Shown here piece after piece: positions 1 through 5,917 of a stretch of 18,842 bases of DNA. This DNA is from an uncultured Dialister sp. (lineage in GTDB: Bacteria; Bacillota; Negativicutes; Veillonellales; Dialisteraceae): assembly GCA_900543455.1 (NCBI GenBank), contig UQRR01000040.1:1-18842 (forward strand). The letters run 5' to 3'. The stretch's first letter is position 1. Every line of letters starts with the position of its first letter. A model generated the notes under the pieces. The model saw only the letters and a list, made by a program, of their open reading frames with translations. It searched no databases and had not been told where the DNA came from. A program made the position numbers and the translations under genes.

Positions 1-34
1 CCAACCCACAGCAACGTTCGTACATTGTATCCAT
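1..34 (-). CDS. IS110-family transposase, N-terminal fragment cut by the window edge
   Basis: An ATG at 34-32 follows a GGAGG at 45-41 with a 6-nt spacer. The 11 codons visible read M-D-T-M-Y-E-R-C-C-G-L. IS110-family transposases (DEDD/RuvC-like recombinases) often begin this way, with a Cys-Cys-Gly-Leu/Ile-Asp-Val-His start to the catalytic fold. The next residues, which would carry the first catalytic Asp, lie outside the window. The long untranslated stretch in front of the ATG fits the IS110 group, where the non-coding RNA lies upstream of the gene. The call rests on few residues and could be wrong; the strong ribosome site makes a real gene start likely. Confidence 0.55.
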   Translation of the reverse strand, partial: MDTMYERCCGL

Positions 35-59
35 GATATACCTCCGGGTAAAAAGTACG

Positions 60-190
60 ACGGGTCTCCCATAGTAAGCTTACTTTACTATACATCCTTT
101 ATGGGGCATATGCCCTAGATAAAATGTGGTTCAATAAAGGAGACCAGAACAGTTTGGAGAGCGGGCTTAAGCGCCCAAGGGGGAACGAAC
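60..190 (-). ncRNA. Candidate IS110 bridge RNA in the element's left end
   Basis: IS110-group elements encode a bridge RNA in the non-coding end upstream of the transposase; it pairs with donor and target DNA. The sequence here can form several stems on the minus strand: GGGC/GCCC at 163-176; a long-range GGTCTCC/GGAGACC pair (139-145 with 63-69); CCTTTAT/ATAAAGG (134-140 with 96-102, which competes with the previous stem for two bases); and two 12-bp perfect palindromes at 104-115 (GGGCATATGCCC) and 73-84 (AGTAAGCTTACT). Hairpins separated by internal loops are the general bridge RNA layout. Guide loops were not identified, and the RNA ends are guesses. Confidence 0.4.
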
Positions 191-672
191 TATGTCGTCG
201 TCTCCACCCTAATGATAGCAGAAATCCGTTTTCGTTCACAGTGGCGCCGCAAGGCGTGATGGTTTGGTAAAAGAGATAATATCTTCAAAACCTCCTGATC
301 ATGATCAATAGGTTTTTGCGGCTGCGGACACATGATACACCTTGAATTACATTTTTCTGTAATAAATAAAACATTTTGCTTCGATTGAATATTATACACA
401 CGCAATATTCTTCCGTCTGGCATAATTTGCAATATATCGCCTTCGTTAAGTTCACCTAGTGCTGCCGTAGGAACGCGCGATACCATCGGATATTCATATC
501 CATCAATTGCCTGATCAGACAAACTTACCGCCAAATGTTTCCCTGCTTTAGGATTTGTGTAAAGTCCTATTGTTTTTTCTGAAAATATCTCCCACCAATT
601 TATTTTTTTCTTAGAAAAGCGTGCAATAATTGGTTTGGTTATATTTGTACCTATTCCTCGTGTTTGCCACAT
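190..672 (-). pseudogene. hxsC: Truncated HxsC, His-Xaa-Ser system radical SAM maturase
   Basis: The ATG at 672 follows GGAGG with a 7-nt spacer and overlaps the end of hxsB by 22 bp, so the two were translated together. A family-typical N-terminal region is followed by a radical SAM cluster motif, C108-x3-C112-x2-C115, within TEKCNSRCIMCPQPQ. In radical SAM enzymes this motif binds the 4Fe-4S cluster that cleaves SAM. About 20 residues later, near P136 (265-267), the sequence changes character (Arg/His-rich, ending R-V-E-T-T-T). The frame then closes at 190, next to an IS110-like end. Intact HxsC proteins are more than 300 residues long, so the GGEP motif and the rest of the barrel are missing. 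The remainder may lie beyond the insertion element, or may have been deleted. Confidence 0.7.
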
Positions 673-2117
673 TGCCAATCCTCCAAAGGCCGTCTCTGAA
701 CCCATGACCAAAGAATTGCGATTTTCTTAGGATCATTTTCTTTTATAATATCAAGAATAACTTTTATTGCGCCCTTATTTCTTCTACAAAATCCACTATC
801 ATATCGTTTCCCCATTAAATCGCCAGATTCTGTATAATACCGAATAGGATCTGCACCACAATATGGGCTATATGCACAAGTAGAACATCCGGGCATAGAT
901 TCAACACAACTATTTTGTACTAAATCTTTCATTACTTTCGATGAGAAAATTGTCTTAAAATCATCATAATATACATTTCCCATCCTAAAATGACAATCGC
1001 CCATAGCTGCCAACATACGCCCTTCATCAGATGGATATACATCACCATTATAATAATAGATAGCACCAGCAATTCCAGCTCCCGTAGGAGACTGCAAATC
1101 TACAAATCCGGTAGAAAAAGGAGTCATGATTCGCTCAAATATTAGAGCAGCATAAGACTCTGCAAAAAATGTCCCATTCTGGTTAATTGTAAAAATATAT
1201 TCCAATGCATCTCTATATATTTGTACGAACTCTTCTAAAGAATAGCCCAATTGTGCTTCATTCTGTTTTGCATATCCATAAGGATTAAGCGCACGCAAAA
1301 AAACATTATGAAATCCAAGTTTCATATAATGATCAATAACTTCAGGTAAATGATGCAAATTATCTTTGGTTATGGTCAATAAAGCATTGACGCTATTATT
1401 CCCCTTAATTTTTCGAACCTTCTGTAATGTTTCAATAAAATGTTCATAAGCACTTGAACCATCTAATGCATGTCGATGTAAGTCATAAAAAAATTTAGGG
1501 CCATCACAAGAAGACGATATTTCTACATGATGATTTTTGCAAAATTCAATTTGTTCATCAGACAAATTAATTAAATTAGTACAAATCACAAAATAAATGC
1601 TTTTCTTTAATCCTTCTTTGACTTTTTTCTCTCCTTCTAAAACAAAAAATTCAAGAACAGTCCAATTCAAAGATGGCTCTCCGCCTTGAAATTCAATTTT
1701 AACTTCAGATGAAGGCGATTGCAAAATCACATCAAGTACATGCTTTGCGGTTTCCAAGGACATATCTGTTTCTTTAGAAACTAGATTTTTAGAGCTAGCA
1801 TGACAATAATCACAATGGCAGTTACAGCGCAAAGTTAAAACGACCATATGCAAAGTTGTAAAATATCGTAAAAAATCTTTTCTACTTCTTAATTTCACTG
1901 CCAATAAATTTTCTACTAAGTCCTTATTATCCGCGGAACTAATAAAATGATGGCTATATAAACCGATTTTGGCTCTTTCCGTCAATTTATCATAATTTTC
2001 CGAAATTAAGCACTCGAAATCATCAGGGGATAAAAATATATGCTCTCCCACCATATTGATTAATAGAAATGAGTCATCAAACGTTTCAAATAAATATGGA
2101 TATTGTATGGTTTTCAT
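651..2117 (-). CDS. hxsB: HxsB, His-Xaa-Ser system radical SAM maturase
   Basis: This is a 488-residue radical SAM/SPASM-like enzyme. The cluster motif is C98-x3-C102-x2-C105 (in LRCNCHCDYCH), followed by GGEP at 145-148, which contacts SAM. The C-terminus has a Cys-rich auxiliary cluster region (C404, C411, C414, C420 in YCGADP, and C444), as in peptide-modifying SPASM proteins. The Y-C-G-A-D-P block and the pairing with hxsC, hxsD and an H-x-S repeat peptide identify the Hxs family described by Haft and Basu. It probably installs a radical-derived modification on the repeat peptide; the product is not known from sequence. Its ATG comes one base after the hxsD stop, indicating translational coupling. 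Length and motifs look intact. The gene is AT-rich compared with the housekeeping genes to its right. Confidence 0.9.
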   Translation of the reverse strand: MKTIQYPYLFETFDDSFLLINMVGEHIFLSPDDFECLISENYDKLTERAKIGLYSHHFISSADNKDLVENLLAVKLRSRKDFLRYFTTLHMVVLTLRCNCHCDYCHASSKNLVSKETDMSLETAKHVLDVILQSPSSEVKIEFQGGEPSLNWTVLEFFVLEGEKKVKEGLKKSIYFVICTNLINLSDEQIEFCKNHHVEISSSCDGPKFFYDLHRHALDGSSAYEHFIETLQKVRKIKGNNSVNALLTITKDNLHHLPEVIDHYMKLGFHNVFLRALNPYGYAKQNEAQLGYSLEEFVQIYRDALEYIFTINQNGTFFAESYAALIFERIMTPFSTGFVDLQSPTGAGIAGAIYYYNGDVYPSDEGRMLAAMGDCHFRMGNVYYDDFKTIFSSKVMKDLVQNSCVESMPGCSTCAYSPYCGADPIRYYTESGDLMGKRYDSGFCRRNKGAIKVILDIIKENDPKKIAILWSWVQRRPLEDWQCGKHEE

Positions 2118-2118
2118 A

Positions 2119-2433
2119 TCATTTTACCTTCAATGGTTCAAATGCCTTTTTATAAATAATATCTCGAATTTCTTTTGTTCTTCGCAAAATTTCCAACCTA
2201 AGTTGTTCATCCAGCAAGTCAGCAAGAATTTTCTCTATATCATCTCTACTTGGTTCTGATAAATTGCTATGCTTCCTTACACTAAAACTTACATATTCAC
2301 TATCTATCGAATCAAGTGATATTGCAAAACGGCCACTGTATTTATATGCTAAAGAGATTATTGCTTCCCGTTCATAAAGTCTCTTTGATAAAATAATTTC
2401 ATAACCATCCTGTATTTCCTTTATACACTCCAT
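2119..2433 (-). CDS. hxsD: HxsD, His-Xaa-Ser system small protein
   Basis: This is a 104-residue protein from the ATG at 2433, which has AGGAG at 2445-2441 and a 7-nt spacer; the open frame runs upstream to 2457 but without a ribosome site. The sequence is soluble, with a predicted alpha/beta part (L-Y-E-R-E-A-I-I-S-L-A-Y-K-Y, then F-A-I-S-L) and a basic, helical C-terminus. The pattern Y-x-R-E-A-I-x-x-x-A-Y-x-(Y/F)-S-x-x-(F)-x-(I/V) and the position between precursor and hxsB match HxsD. HxsD has no enzymatic motif; a precursor-binding or delivery role is plausible but is inference. Transcription from the hxsA promoter must pass the hairpin at 2448-2479 to reach it. Confidence 0.8.
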   Translation of the reverse strand: MECIKEIQDGYEIILSKRLYEREAIISLAYKYSGRFAISLDSIDSEYVSFSVRKHSNLSEPSRDDIEKILADLLDEQLRLEILRRTKEIRDIIYKKAFEPLKVK

Positions 2434-2440
2434 AAAAAAT

Positions 2441-2480
2441 CTCCTATAAAAAAACAAGCCACAATAAAGCAGCTTGTTTA
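2441..2480 (-). terminator. Attenuator hairpin between hxsA and hxsD
   Basis: An 8-bp perfect stem AAACAAGC/GCTTGTTT (2452-2459 and 2472-2479) with a 12-nt loop is followed on the minus strand by a run of seven T. It sits between the hxsA stop and the hxsD ribosome site, so part of the transcripts should end after the precursor gene. Confidence 0.75.
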
Positions 2481-2486
2481 AAAGTG

Positions 2487-2768
2487 TTAATACCGAGAAG
2501 AATAATGAGAATAATGAGACCTGTGGGAGGTATGCGAATAATGAGAAGTGTGATAAACTCCCATAGCATTATCAAATGGCTCACTCGAAAAATTCAAATG
2601 TTTCTCAAATGAAATTTGCTGACTCATATTTTCTTGTAAAATAATGGGGGTAGTATCTGTAATATTAGAAAACTTTTCCATATCTGCTGATGTTGCTTGT
2701 ACACTCGTACCCGCCGATACAAGTCCTAACGAAAACAATAATGTACCTAATTTTCCAATAATTTTCAT
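2487..2768 (-). CDS. hxsA: HxsA-like secreted peptide with six His-Xaa-Ser repeats
   Basis: This is a 93-residue peptide from the ATG at 2768, placed 8 nt after GAGG; an upstream in-frame GTG at 2777 overlaps that ribosome site and is less likely. Residues 1-25 form a signal peptide (Met-Lys start, hydrophobic core, cleavage probably after V-Q-A). A polar spacer follows (26-72). The C-terminus (73-90) is six uninterrupted H-x-S triplets with x = T, Y, T, R, Y, Y, ending in S-R-Y. Such tandem H-x-S units define the substrate of the Hxs radical SAM pair, so this is the likely target of HxsB and HxsC. It is first in the operon and is followed by an attenuator, as expected if the peptide is made in excess over its enzymes. 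The chemistry and biological role are unknown. Confidence 0.85.
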   Translation of the reverse strand: MKIIGKLGTLLFSLGLVSAGTSVQATSADMEKFSNITDTTPIILQENMSQQISFEKHLNFSSEPFDNAMGVYHTSHYSHTSHRSHYSHYSSRY

Positions 2769-2813
2769 TTTAATCACCTCTCTTGAGCTACATAATAAAT
2801 AATCTTTTATAAT

Positions 2814-2841
2814 CTTATATTGCCAAAGTTCATTTAGTCAA
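2814..2841 (-). promoter_or_regulatory. Probable sigma-A promoter of the hxs operon
   Basis: On the minus strand TTGACT (2841-2836) and TATAAG (2819-2814) are separated by 16 bp, about 45 bp before the hxsA start codon. A run of eight C on the plus strand (2863-2870) lies 21 bp further upstream. Confidence 0.6.
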
Positions 2842-3095
2842 TATCTTTAAATTCTATATACACCCCCCCCGAAATTTATATTTAGGCAGAATGTGGGCAA
2901 TGCATAGTATACGCCAGTGTACTGTGCATTAAATGTCTTCCTAACCCCTATCCCAATAATGTTCGATTTCTCATATATTTCCATGAAAGCCAAAAGGAAT
3001 CGCGAATTGCGAACTATTTAAGAAGCGTGTTTGAAAGCACATGTAAAGTCAAACTCTCCGATTGCATCCGTGTTTTCCTACAGCTCAGTCATGCA
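2842..3095. other. Gene-free stretch upstream of the hxs operon
   Basis: No convincing gene is seen. The stretch holds the C8 tract (2863-2870) and a strong hairpin at 2899-2930: 14 bp with two G-U pairs and a GCCA loop. The remainder has no clear structure. It marks the change from AT-rich accessory DNA to the host-like sequence of the acyl-CoA dehydrogenase gene. Confidence 0.6.
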
Positions 3096-3138
3096 AAAAC
3101 GGGTGCGTGAAAGCCTTCTGCTTTCACGCACCCGTTTT
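3096..3138 (-). terminator. Terminator of the acyl-CoA dehydrogenase gene
   Basis: A perfect 19-bp inverted repeat (3096-3114 and 3120-3138) with a CTTCT loop lies 10 bp past the stop codon. It has a T run on both strands, so it may also stop plus-strand transcription entering from the left. Confidence 0.9.
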
Positions 3139-3147
3139 ATCCTGTGA

Positions 3148-4284
3148 TCAATATAGAGCTTCATTAGCAATGACGAGGCGCTGTACCTGATTCGTTCCTT
3201 CATAGATCTGCATGATCTTGGCATCACGCATGTATTTTTCATTCGGATTTTCACGGGAGTACCCATTACCGCCCATGACCTGCACCGCTGTCGTGGTGAC
3301 TTCCATCGCTGTATCCGAAGCGAAACATTTCGACATCGCGGAGAACATGGACGCCCTCTTATCCCCCTGCATCTTCAGCCAGCAAGCCTTATAGACAAGC
3401 GCGCGTGCTGCCTCTGTCTTGGTGACCATATTCGCGATCATTTCCTGTACCATTTCAAAGGAAGCGATCTTCTGGCCGAACTGCTTTCTCTGGTGTGCAT
3501 AGTGGATGGCATTTTCCAGTGCAGCCTGTGCGATACCGACAGAAATTGCACCGACAACCGGACGGGATGTCTCAAGCGTCTGCATCGCGATGCGGAAGCC
3601 CATGCCTTCACGACCGATGCGGGCGCTTGTCGGAACGAAGCAATCATCAAAAATGATTTCCGAAGTAGCCGAAGCACGGATCCCCATCTTATCCTCTTCC
3701 TTACCGATGGAGACGCCCGGCGTATTTCTATCGACAGTGAAAACAGTCAGACCACGAATGCCGCCTGATTCACGGGTATTGGCAAAGAGTGTGATTTTAT
3801 CACAGATCGGCGCATTGGTGATGAAGCACTTCGTACCATTCAGGACATAGCCGCCGTCGACCTTCTTTGCCTTACAGGATACCGCGCCCGCATCAGAACC
3901 TGCCCCCGGTTCCGTCAGTGCGAAGCAGGCAATCCCGCCGTTATTCAGGCAATCGAAATATTCCTTCTTCTGTTCATCGTTGCCAGCGAAAAGGATCGGG
4001 AAAGAAGCGAGCGAATTGGCAGCACAAACAGTCGCCGTACCGGCGCAGCCCTTTGCGAGTTCTTCACTGATCATCGCACCCGTCAAAAGATCAAGTCCTG
4101 CTCCACCATATTCCTTCGGGACAGCCAGCTGAGTCATACCGGACTGTTTCAAAATCTTCAGCAGCTCCGGATCCATGACACCGCTCTTGTCGATGTCCAG
4201 AGCGCGCGGCGCGATCTCCTTCTGTGCGATTTCCTTCGCCAGATTTACCAGCTCCTGCTGCTTTGCATCTAATGTAAAGTCCAT
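3148..4284 (-). CDS. Acyl-CoA dehydrogenase (short-chain/butyryl-CoA type)
   Basis: This 378-residue flavoenzyme oxidises an acyl-CoA to the 2-enoyl-CoA with FAD. All three parts of the fold are present: the N-terminal helical domain (1-120), the middle beta domain starting at F-A-L-T-E-P-G-A-G-S-D (121-131), and the C-terminal helical domain. The catalytic base is E362 in I-Y-E-G-T-N-Q, placed as in butyryl-CoA dehydrogenases (E367 in M. elsdenii). The ATG at 4284 has GGAGG 7 nt upstream. It is a single-gene unit with its own terminator. The usual partners etfA/etfB, crotonase and thiolase are not adjacent, so the electron acceptor and exact substrate are not indicated. Glutaryl-CoA dehydrogenase relatives look similar; short-chain specificity is an inference. 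Confidence 0.9.
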   Translation of the reverse strand: MDFTLDAKQQELVNLAKEIAQKEIAPRALDIDKSGVMDPELLKILKQSGMTQLAVPKEYGGAGLDLLTGAMISEELAKGCAGTATVCAANSLASFPILFAGNDEQKKEYFDCLNNGGIACFALTEPGAGSDAGAVSCKAKKVDGGYVLNGTKCFITNAPICDKITLFANTRESGGIRGLTVFTVDRNTPGVSIGKEEDKMGIRASATSEIIFDDCFVPTSARIGREGMGFRIAMQTLETSRPVVGAISVGIAQAALENAIHYAHQRKQFGQKIASFEMVQEMIANMVTKTEAARALVYKACWLKMQGDKRASMFSAMSKCFASDTAMEVTTTAVQVMGGNGYSRENPNEKYMRDAKIMQIYEGTNQVQRLVIANEALY

Positions 4285-5018
4285 TCTTGTTCCTCCATGA
4301 AATCAAAGTGCTTCTTCTGCCAGGGCTTCCCCTAAAAATTTACTATATTGCTATTATTATAACAGATATGCTGGGCTTTCGGATGGAAAAATATAAAAAT
4401 ACTTGCCGAATCTGATCCTGCAAGCGGATCATGATTTCCCGCTTCATCGCTCCCCCATATGCTTTGGAATACCAGAAAAATCACTGCTTCCCCTTCTCTT
4501 TAAAGCCATGGGAGCTTTCCCTGCATGATACCAACAGTCATTTGGGAAACTGTCCTCGTCCATCTCCCCACAAGTCTGTATTGGTACAGGTCGCAAATAT
4601 CATCGCATGGATGGCGGCTCGAAATCTTCCACCTGAAAGACACGCAGTCGGGATCATGGGCATATTGGTACATTGCCCCGTCCATGTAGGCTCTCGCCTT
4701 CTCAGTAAGGGCAATTCGTTTGGCAGAGTATCAAGCTCCCTTTGGTGTCCACGTCAATGGCTCTCTACCATCTCCACATTGCCCTTTGAAATGGCGCTGA
4801 TGATGCCATTATGGGCTGCCTTTTGCCCGGGGTGGTAATTTACCGATGTTCCTTTGCGCATCGCACAGGGCGCGTTTGAACGCGTTCCCTTGGTAGTCTT
4901 TAGACAGAGCAGGCTGTAGAAGGCGGCAAGCGTGCTTTGGTTGTACCGTCAAGCCTTGATGACAGGCAAATACGTTTTTCTAACGAAGAAGATGATGAAG
5001 CCCGTCACACTGCATCAA
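4285..5018. other. Gene-poor region between acyl-CoA dehydrogenase and tRNA-Lys
   Basis: More than 700 bp carry no intact gene. Apart from the phage-like remnant (4538-4925), nothing was recognised. The longest open frame (plus strand 4431-4838) lies antisense to the remnant and looks like a chance frame. Stretches at 4285-4537 and 4926-5018 show no clear motif. Confidence 0.6.
4538..4925 (-). pseudogene. Decayed phage head-morphogenesis (SPP1 gp7/Mu gpF-like) gene remnant
   Basis: No intact frame exists, but minus-strand frames continue one another. One frame (4730-4581) reads A-K-R-I-A-L-T-E-K-A-R-A-Y-M-D-G, then W-K-I-S-S-R-H-P-C-D-D-I-C-D-L-Y. A second frame (4582-4538) picks up with N-T-D-L-W-G-D-G-R-G-Q-F-P-K before a stop. 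R-I-A-x-T-E-x-A-R-A-Y and S-S-R-H-P-x-x-D-I-C-D-L-Y resemble my recollection of phage minor head proteins of the SPP1 gp7/Mu F group. Upstream, 4925-4820 can be read as a further degraded piece (Q-G-N-A-F-K-R-A-L). At least one frameshift and several stops make it non-functional. The match is from memory and would need a profile search. With the neighbouring tRNA it suggests a relic prophage. Confidence 0.45.
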
Positions 5019-5056
5019 AAAATGCCATCCCGTCATGCGCTGCGGAATGGCATTTT
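5019..5056 (-). terminator. Hairpin terminator in the relic element
   Basis: AAAATGCCATCCCG (5019-5032) pairs with CGGAATGGCATTTT (5043-5056) with one G-U pair and a 10-nt loop. The minus strand continues as a T run. No intact gene now precedes it, so it is probably left over from a lost gene. Confidence 0.6.
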
Positions 5057-5063
5057 CTTGATT

Positions 5064-5114
5064 TGGTAGAAGTTTTGGTAGAAATGATGAATTTTATGCG
5101 AGTTAGGTAGAAAA
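5064..5114. repeat. Three short direct repeats TTCTACC beside tRNA-Lys
   Basis: Read on the minus strand, TTCTACC occurs three times between the tRNA terminator and the hairpin at 5019, twice as TTCTACCAAA. Tyrosine-recombinase attachment sites carry similar short direct repeats as arm-binding sites. Their position just 3' of a tRNA gene fits a leftover attachment site. Confidence 0.4.
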
Positions 5115-5117
5115 AAG

Positions 5118-5148
5118 AAAAGCCCTAAGTCATCCATGACTTAGGGCT
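5118..5148 (-). terminator. Terminator downstream of tRNA-Lys
   Basis: A perfect 12-bp stem AGCCCTAAGTCA/TGACTTAGGGCT (5121-5132, 5137-5148) with a 4-nt loop is followed by a T-rich run on the minus strand, 8 bp after the tRNA CCA. Confidence 0.9.
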
Positions 5149-5155
5149 GAATGTC

Positions 5156-5231
5156 TGGTGGATCATCAGGGGTTCGAACCCCGGACACCCTGATTAAGAG
5201 TCAGGTGCTCTACCAACTGAGCTAATGATCC
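5156..5231 (-). tRNA. tRNA-Lys (anticodon CTT)
   Basis: The 76-nt cloverleaf is complete: 7-bp acceptor stem GGATCAT/ATGATCC, D arm GCTC/GAGC, anticodon stem CCTGA/TCAGG with loop CTCTTAA, T arm with the TTCGAAC loop, and encoded CCA. The anticodon CTT (5198-5196) reads AAG codons. It stands alone with its own promoter and terminator. Confidence 0.97.
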
Positions 5232-5246
5232 GTTTCAACGAGATTT

Positions 5247-5275
5247 ATTATACTCGTTTTTCTTACTTTTGTCAA
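5247..5275 (-). promoter_or_regulatory. Consensus promoter of tRNA-Lys
   Basis: Perfect TTGACA (5275-5270) and TATAAT (5252-5247) boxes are 17 bp apart, about 16 bp before the mature tRNA 5' end. This is the strongest promoter in the window. Confidence 0.95.
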
Positions 5276-5339
5276 GTTCCTTTTTCAAATCTTTTCATTT
5301 GACTTGGTTTCAAGAGGTCTTGTCTCAAGCGATGTTAAG

Positions 5340-5368
5340 AGTATATCATGTAGCTTCATTTTTTGCAA
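5340..5368 (-). promoter_or_regulatory. Second possible promoter upstream of tRNA-Lys
   Basis: TTGCAA (5368-5363) and TATACT (5345-5340) lie 17 bp apart on the minus strand. It could be a distal tRNA promoter. An inverted repeat CTTCATTTT/AAAATGAAG overlaps its -35 side. Confidence 0.35.
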
Positions 5369-5407
5369 GGGGTAAAATGAAGTTTTTTGAAAAAGAGACG
5401 TTTCCTT

Positions 5408-5644
5408 TCAATAGTGGATCCCATACTTATGCTTCAGCTCATCGATATCCTTTCGCATGTCACGATCACATTCTTCCAGTGCCATTTTCAGATTGGGAAG
5501 CTTTTGTCTCACCATGAAAGCCTTCTTCGCGCTGGACATTTTATAAATGCGGGCCAGTTCTTTCTTGTAGGATGCCATGAATTCCGCCAGCTCTTCAGGG
5601 GAAAGCTCCTGTTCTTCATTCAGATCGTCTTCTTTCTGATCCAT
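5408..5644 (-). CDS. Small charged helical protein of unknown function
   Basis: This is a 78-residue soluble protein, highly charged and almost certainly all-helical. Residues 1-20 are acidic (E-L-S-P-E-E-L-A-E-F); 25-78 alternate Lys/Arg with Glu/Asp and could form a helical hairpin or coiled coil. It has no signal peptide, membrane segment or Cys motif. The chosen ATG is 8 nt after AAGGAG; another ATG in a different frame lies between them but opens only a short frame. A perfect palindrome (5669-5701) lies in the 5' region, and the gene is divergent from fba. I do not recognise the family. Ribosome site and composition support a real gene. Confidence 0.65.
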   Translation of the reverse strand: MDQKEDDLNEEQELSPEELAEFMASYKKELARIYKMSSAKKAFMVRQKLPNLKMALEECDRDMRKDIDELKHKYGIHY

Positions 5645-5663
5645 TCCATGTTCTCCTTCCCTG

Positions 5664-5705
5664 GGAAACGCTGATTCAATCGTTATCAGATTGAATCAGC
5701 GCTCC
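5664..5705. repeat. Palindromic dispersed element, copy 1
   Basis: The core is a perfect 13-bp inverted repeat CGCTGATTCAATC/GATTGAATCAGCG (5669-5681, 5689-5701) with a 7-nt loop. It starts GGGAAACGCTGATTCAATCG, matching copy 2 at 14647-14683 at 19 of 20 bases. Confidence 0.7.
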
Positions 5706-5798
5706 CCTTGTTTTCTTTTATTGTACCATGAATCCGCCCTCTCTGCCTGTAAGAAATAGCGGCCATTTCTTTTTTTGAAAATAATTCTTAAAATACAG

Positions 5799-5827
5799 TG
5801 GAAATATAAAGTACCATTCAGTATAAT
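5799..5827 (+). promoter_or_regulatory. Probable fba promoter
   Basis: TGGAAA (5799-5804) and a perfect TATAAT (5822-5827) are 17 bp apart, giving a leader of about 85 nt before the fba ATG. The leader holds a TGTATACA palindrome (5875-5882) and a small hairpin CAATG/CATTG (5889-5901) just before the ribosome site; either could take part in regulation. Confidence 0.55.
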
Positions 5828-5917
5828 AAAGGAAGGCAATCATATAGCTTTTATTCACCGATCAGCTTATATATTGTATACACTATATCAATGTTACATT
5901 GAAAGGAAGGTATCATT

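Larger units (their letters stand above)
1..192 (-). mobile_element. Left end of a probable IS110-family insertion sequence (partial)
   Basis: The stretch holds the start of a probable IS110-type transposase and about 155 nt of upstream sequence with several inverted repeats. IS110 elements lack classic terminal inverted repeats and create no long target duplication, so the outer boundary cannot be read directly. I place it near 185-195 because sequence on the hxsC side (about 192-245, read on the minus strand) resembles a second site at 14729-14771, sharing GATTTCT, GCTATC and GACGACA. That suggests a dispersed repeat that served as the target. Some IS110-family elements are known to insert in REP sequences. 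Confidence 0.5.

Noticed and set aside
4431..4838. Plus-strand open frame of 135 codons
   Set aside because: It lies antisense to frames that resemble a phage protein, has no clear ribosome site and has an unremarkable, Ser/Pro/His/Trp-rich composition.
5875..5882. TGTATACA in the fba leader as a GntR-type operator
   Set aside because: Only 8 bp, in AT-rich DNA, with no regulator gene nearby; mentioned with the promoter but not called as an operator.
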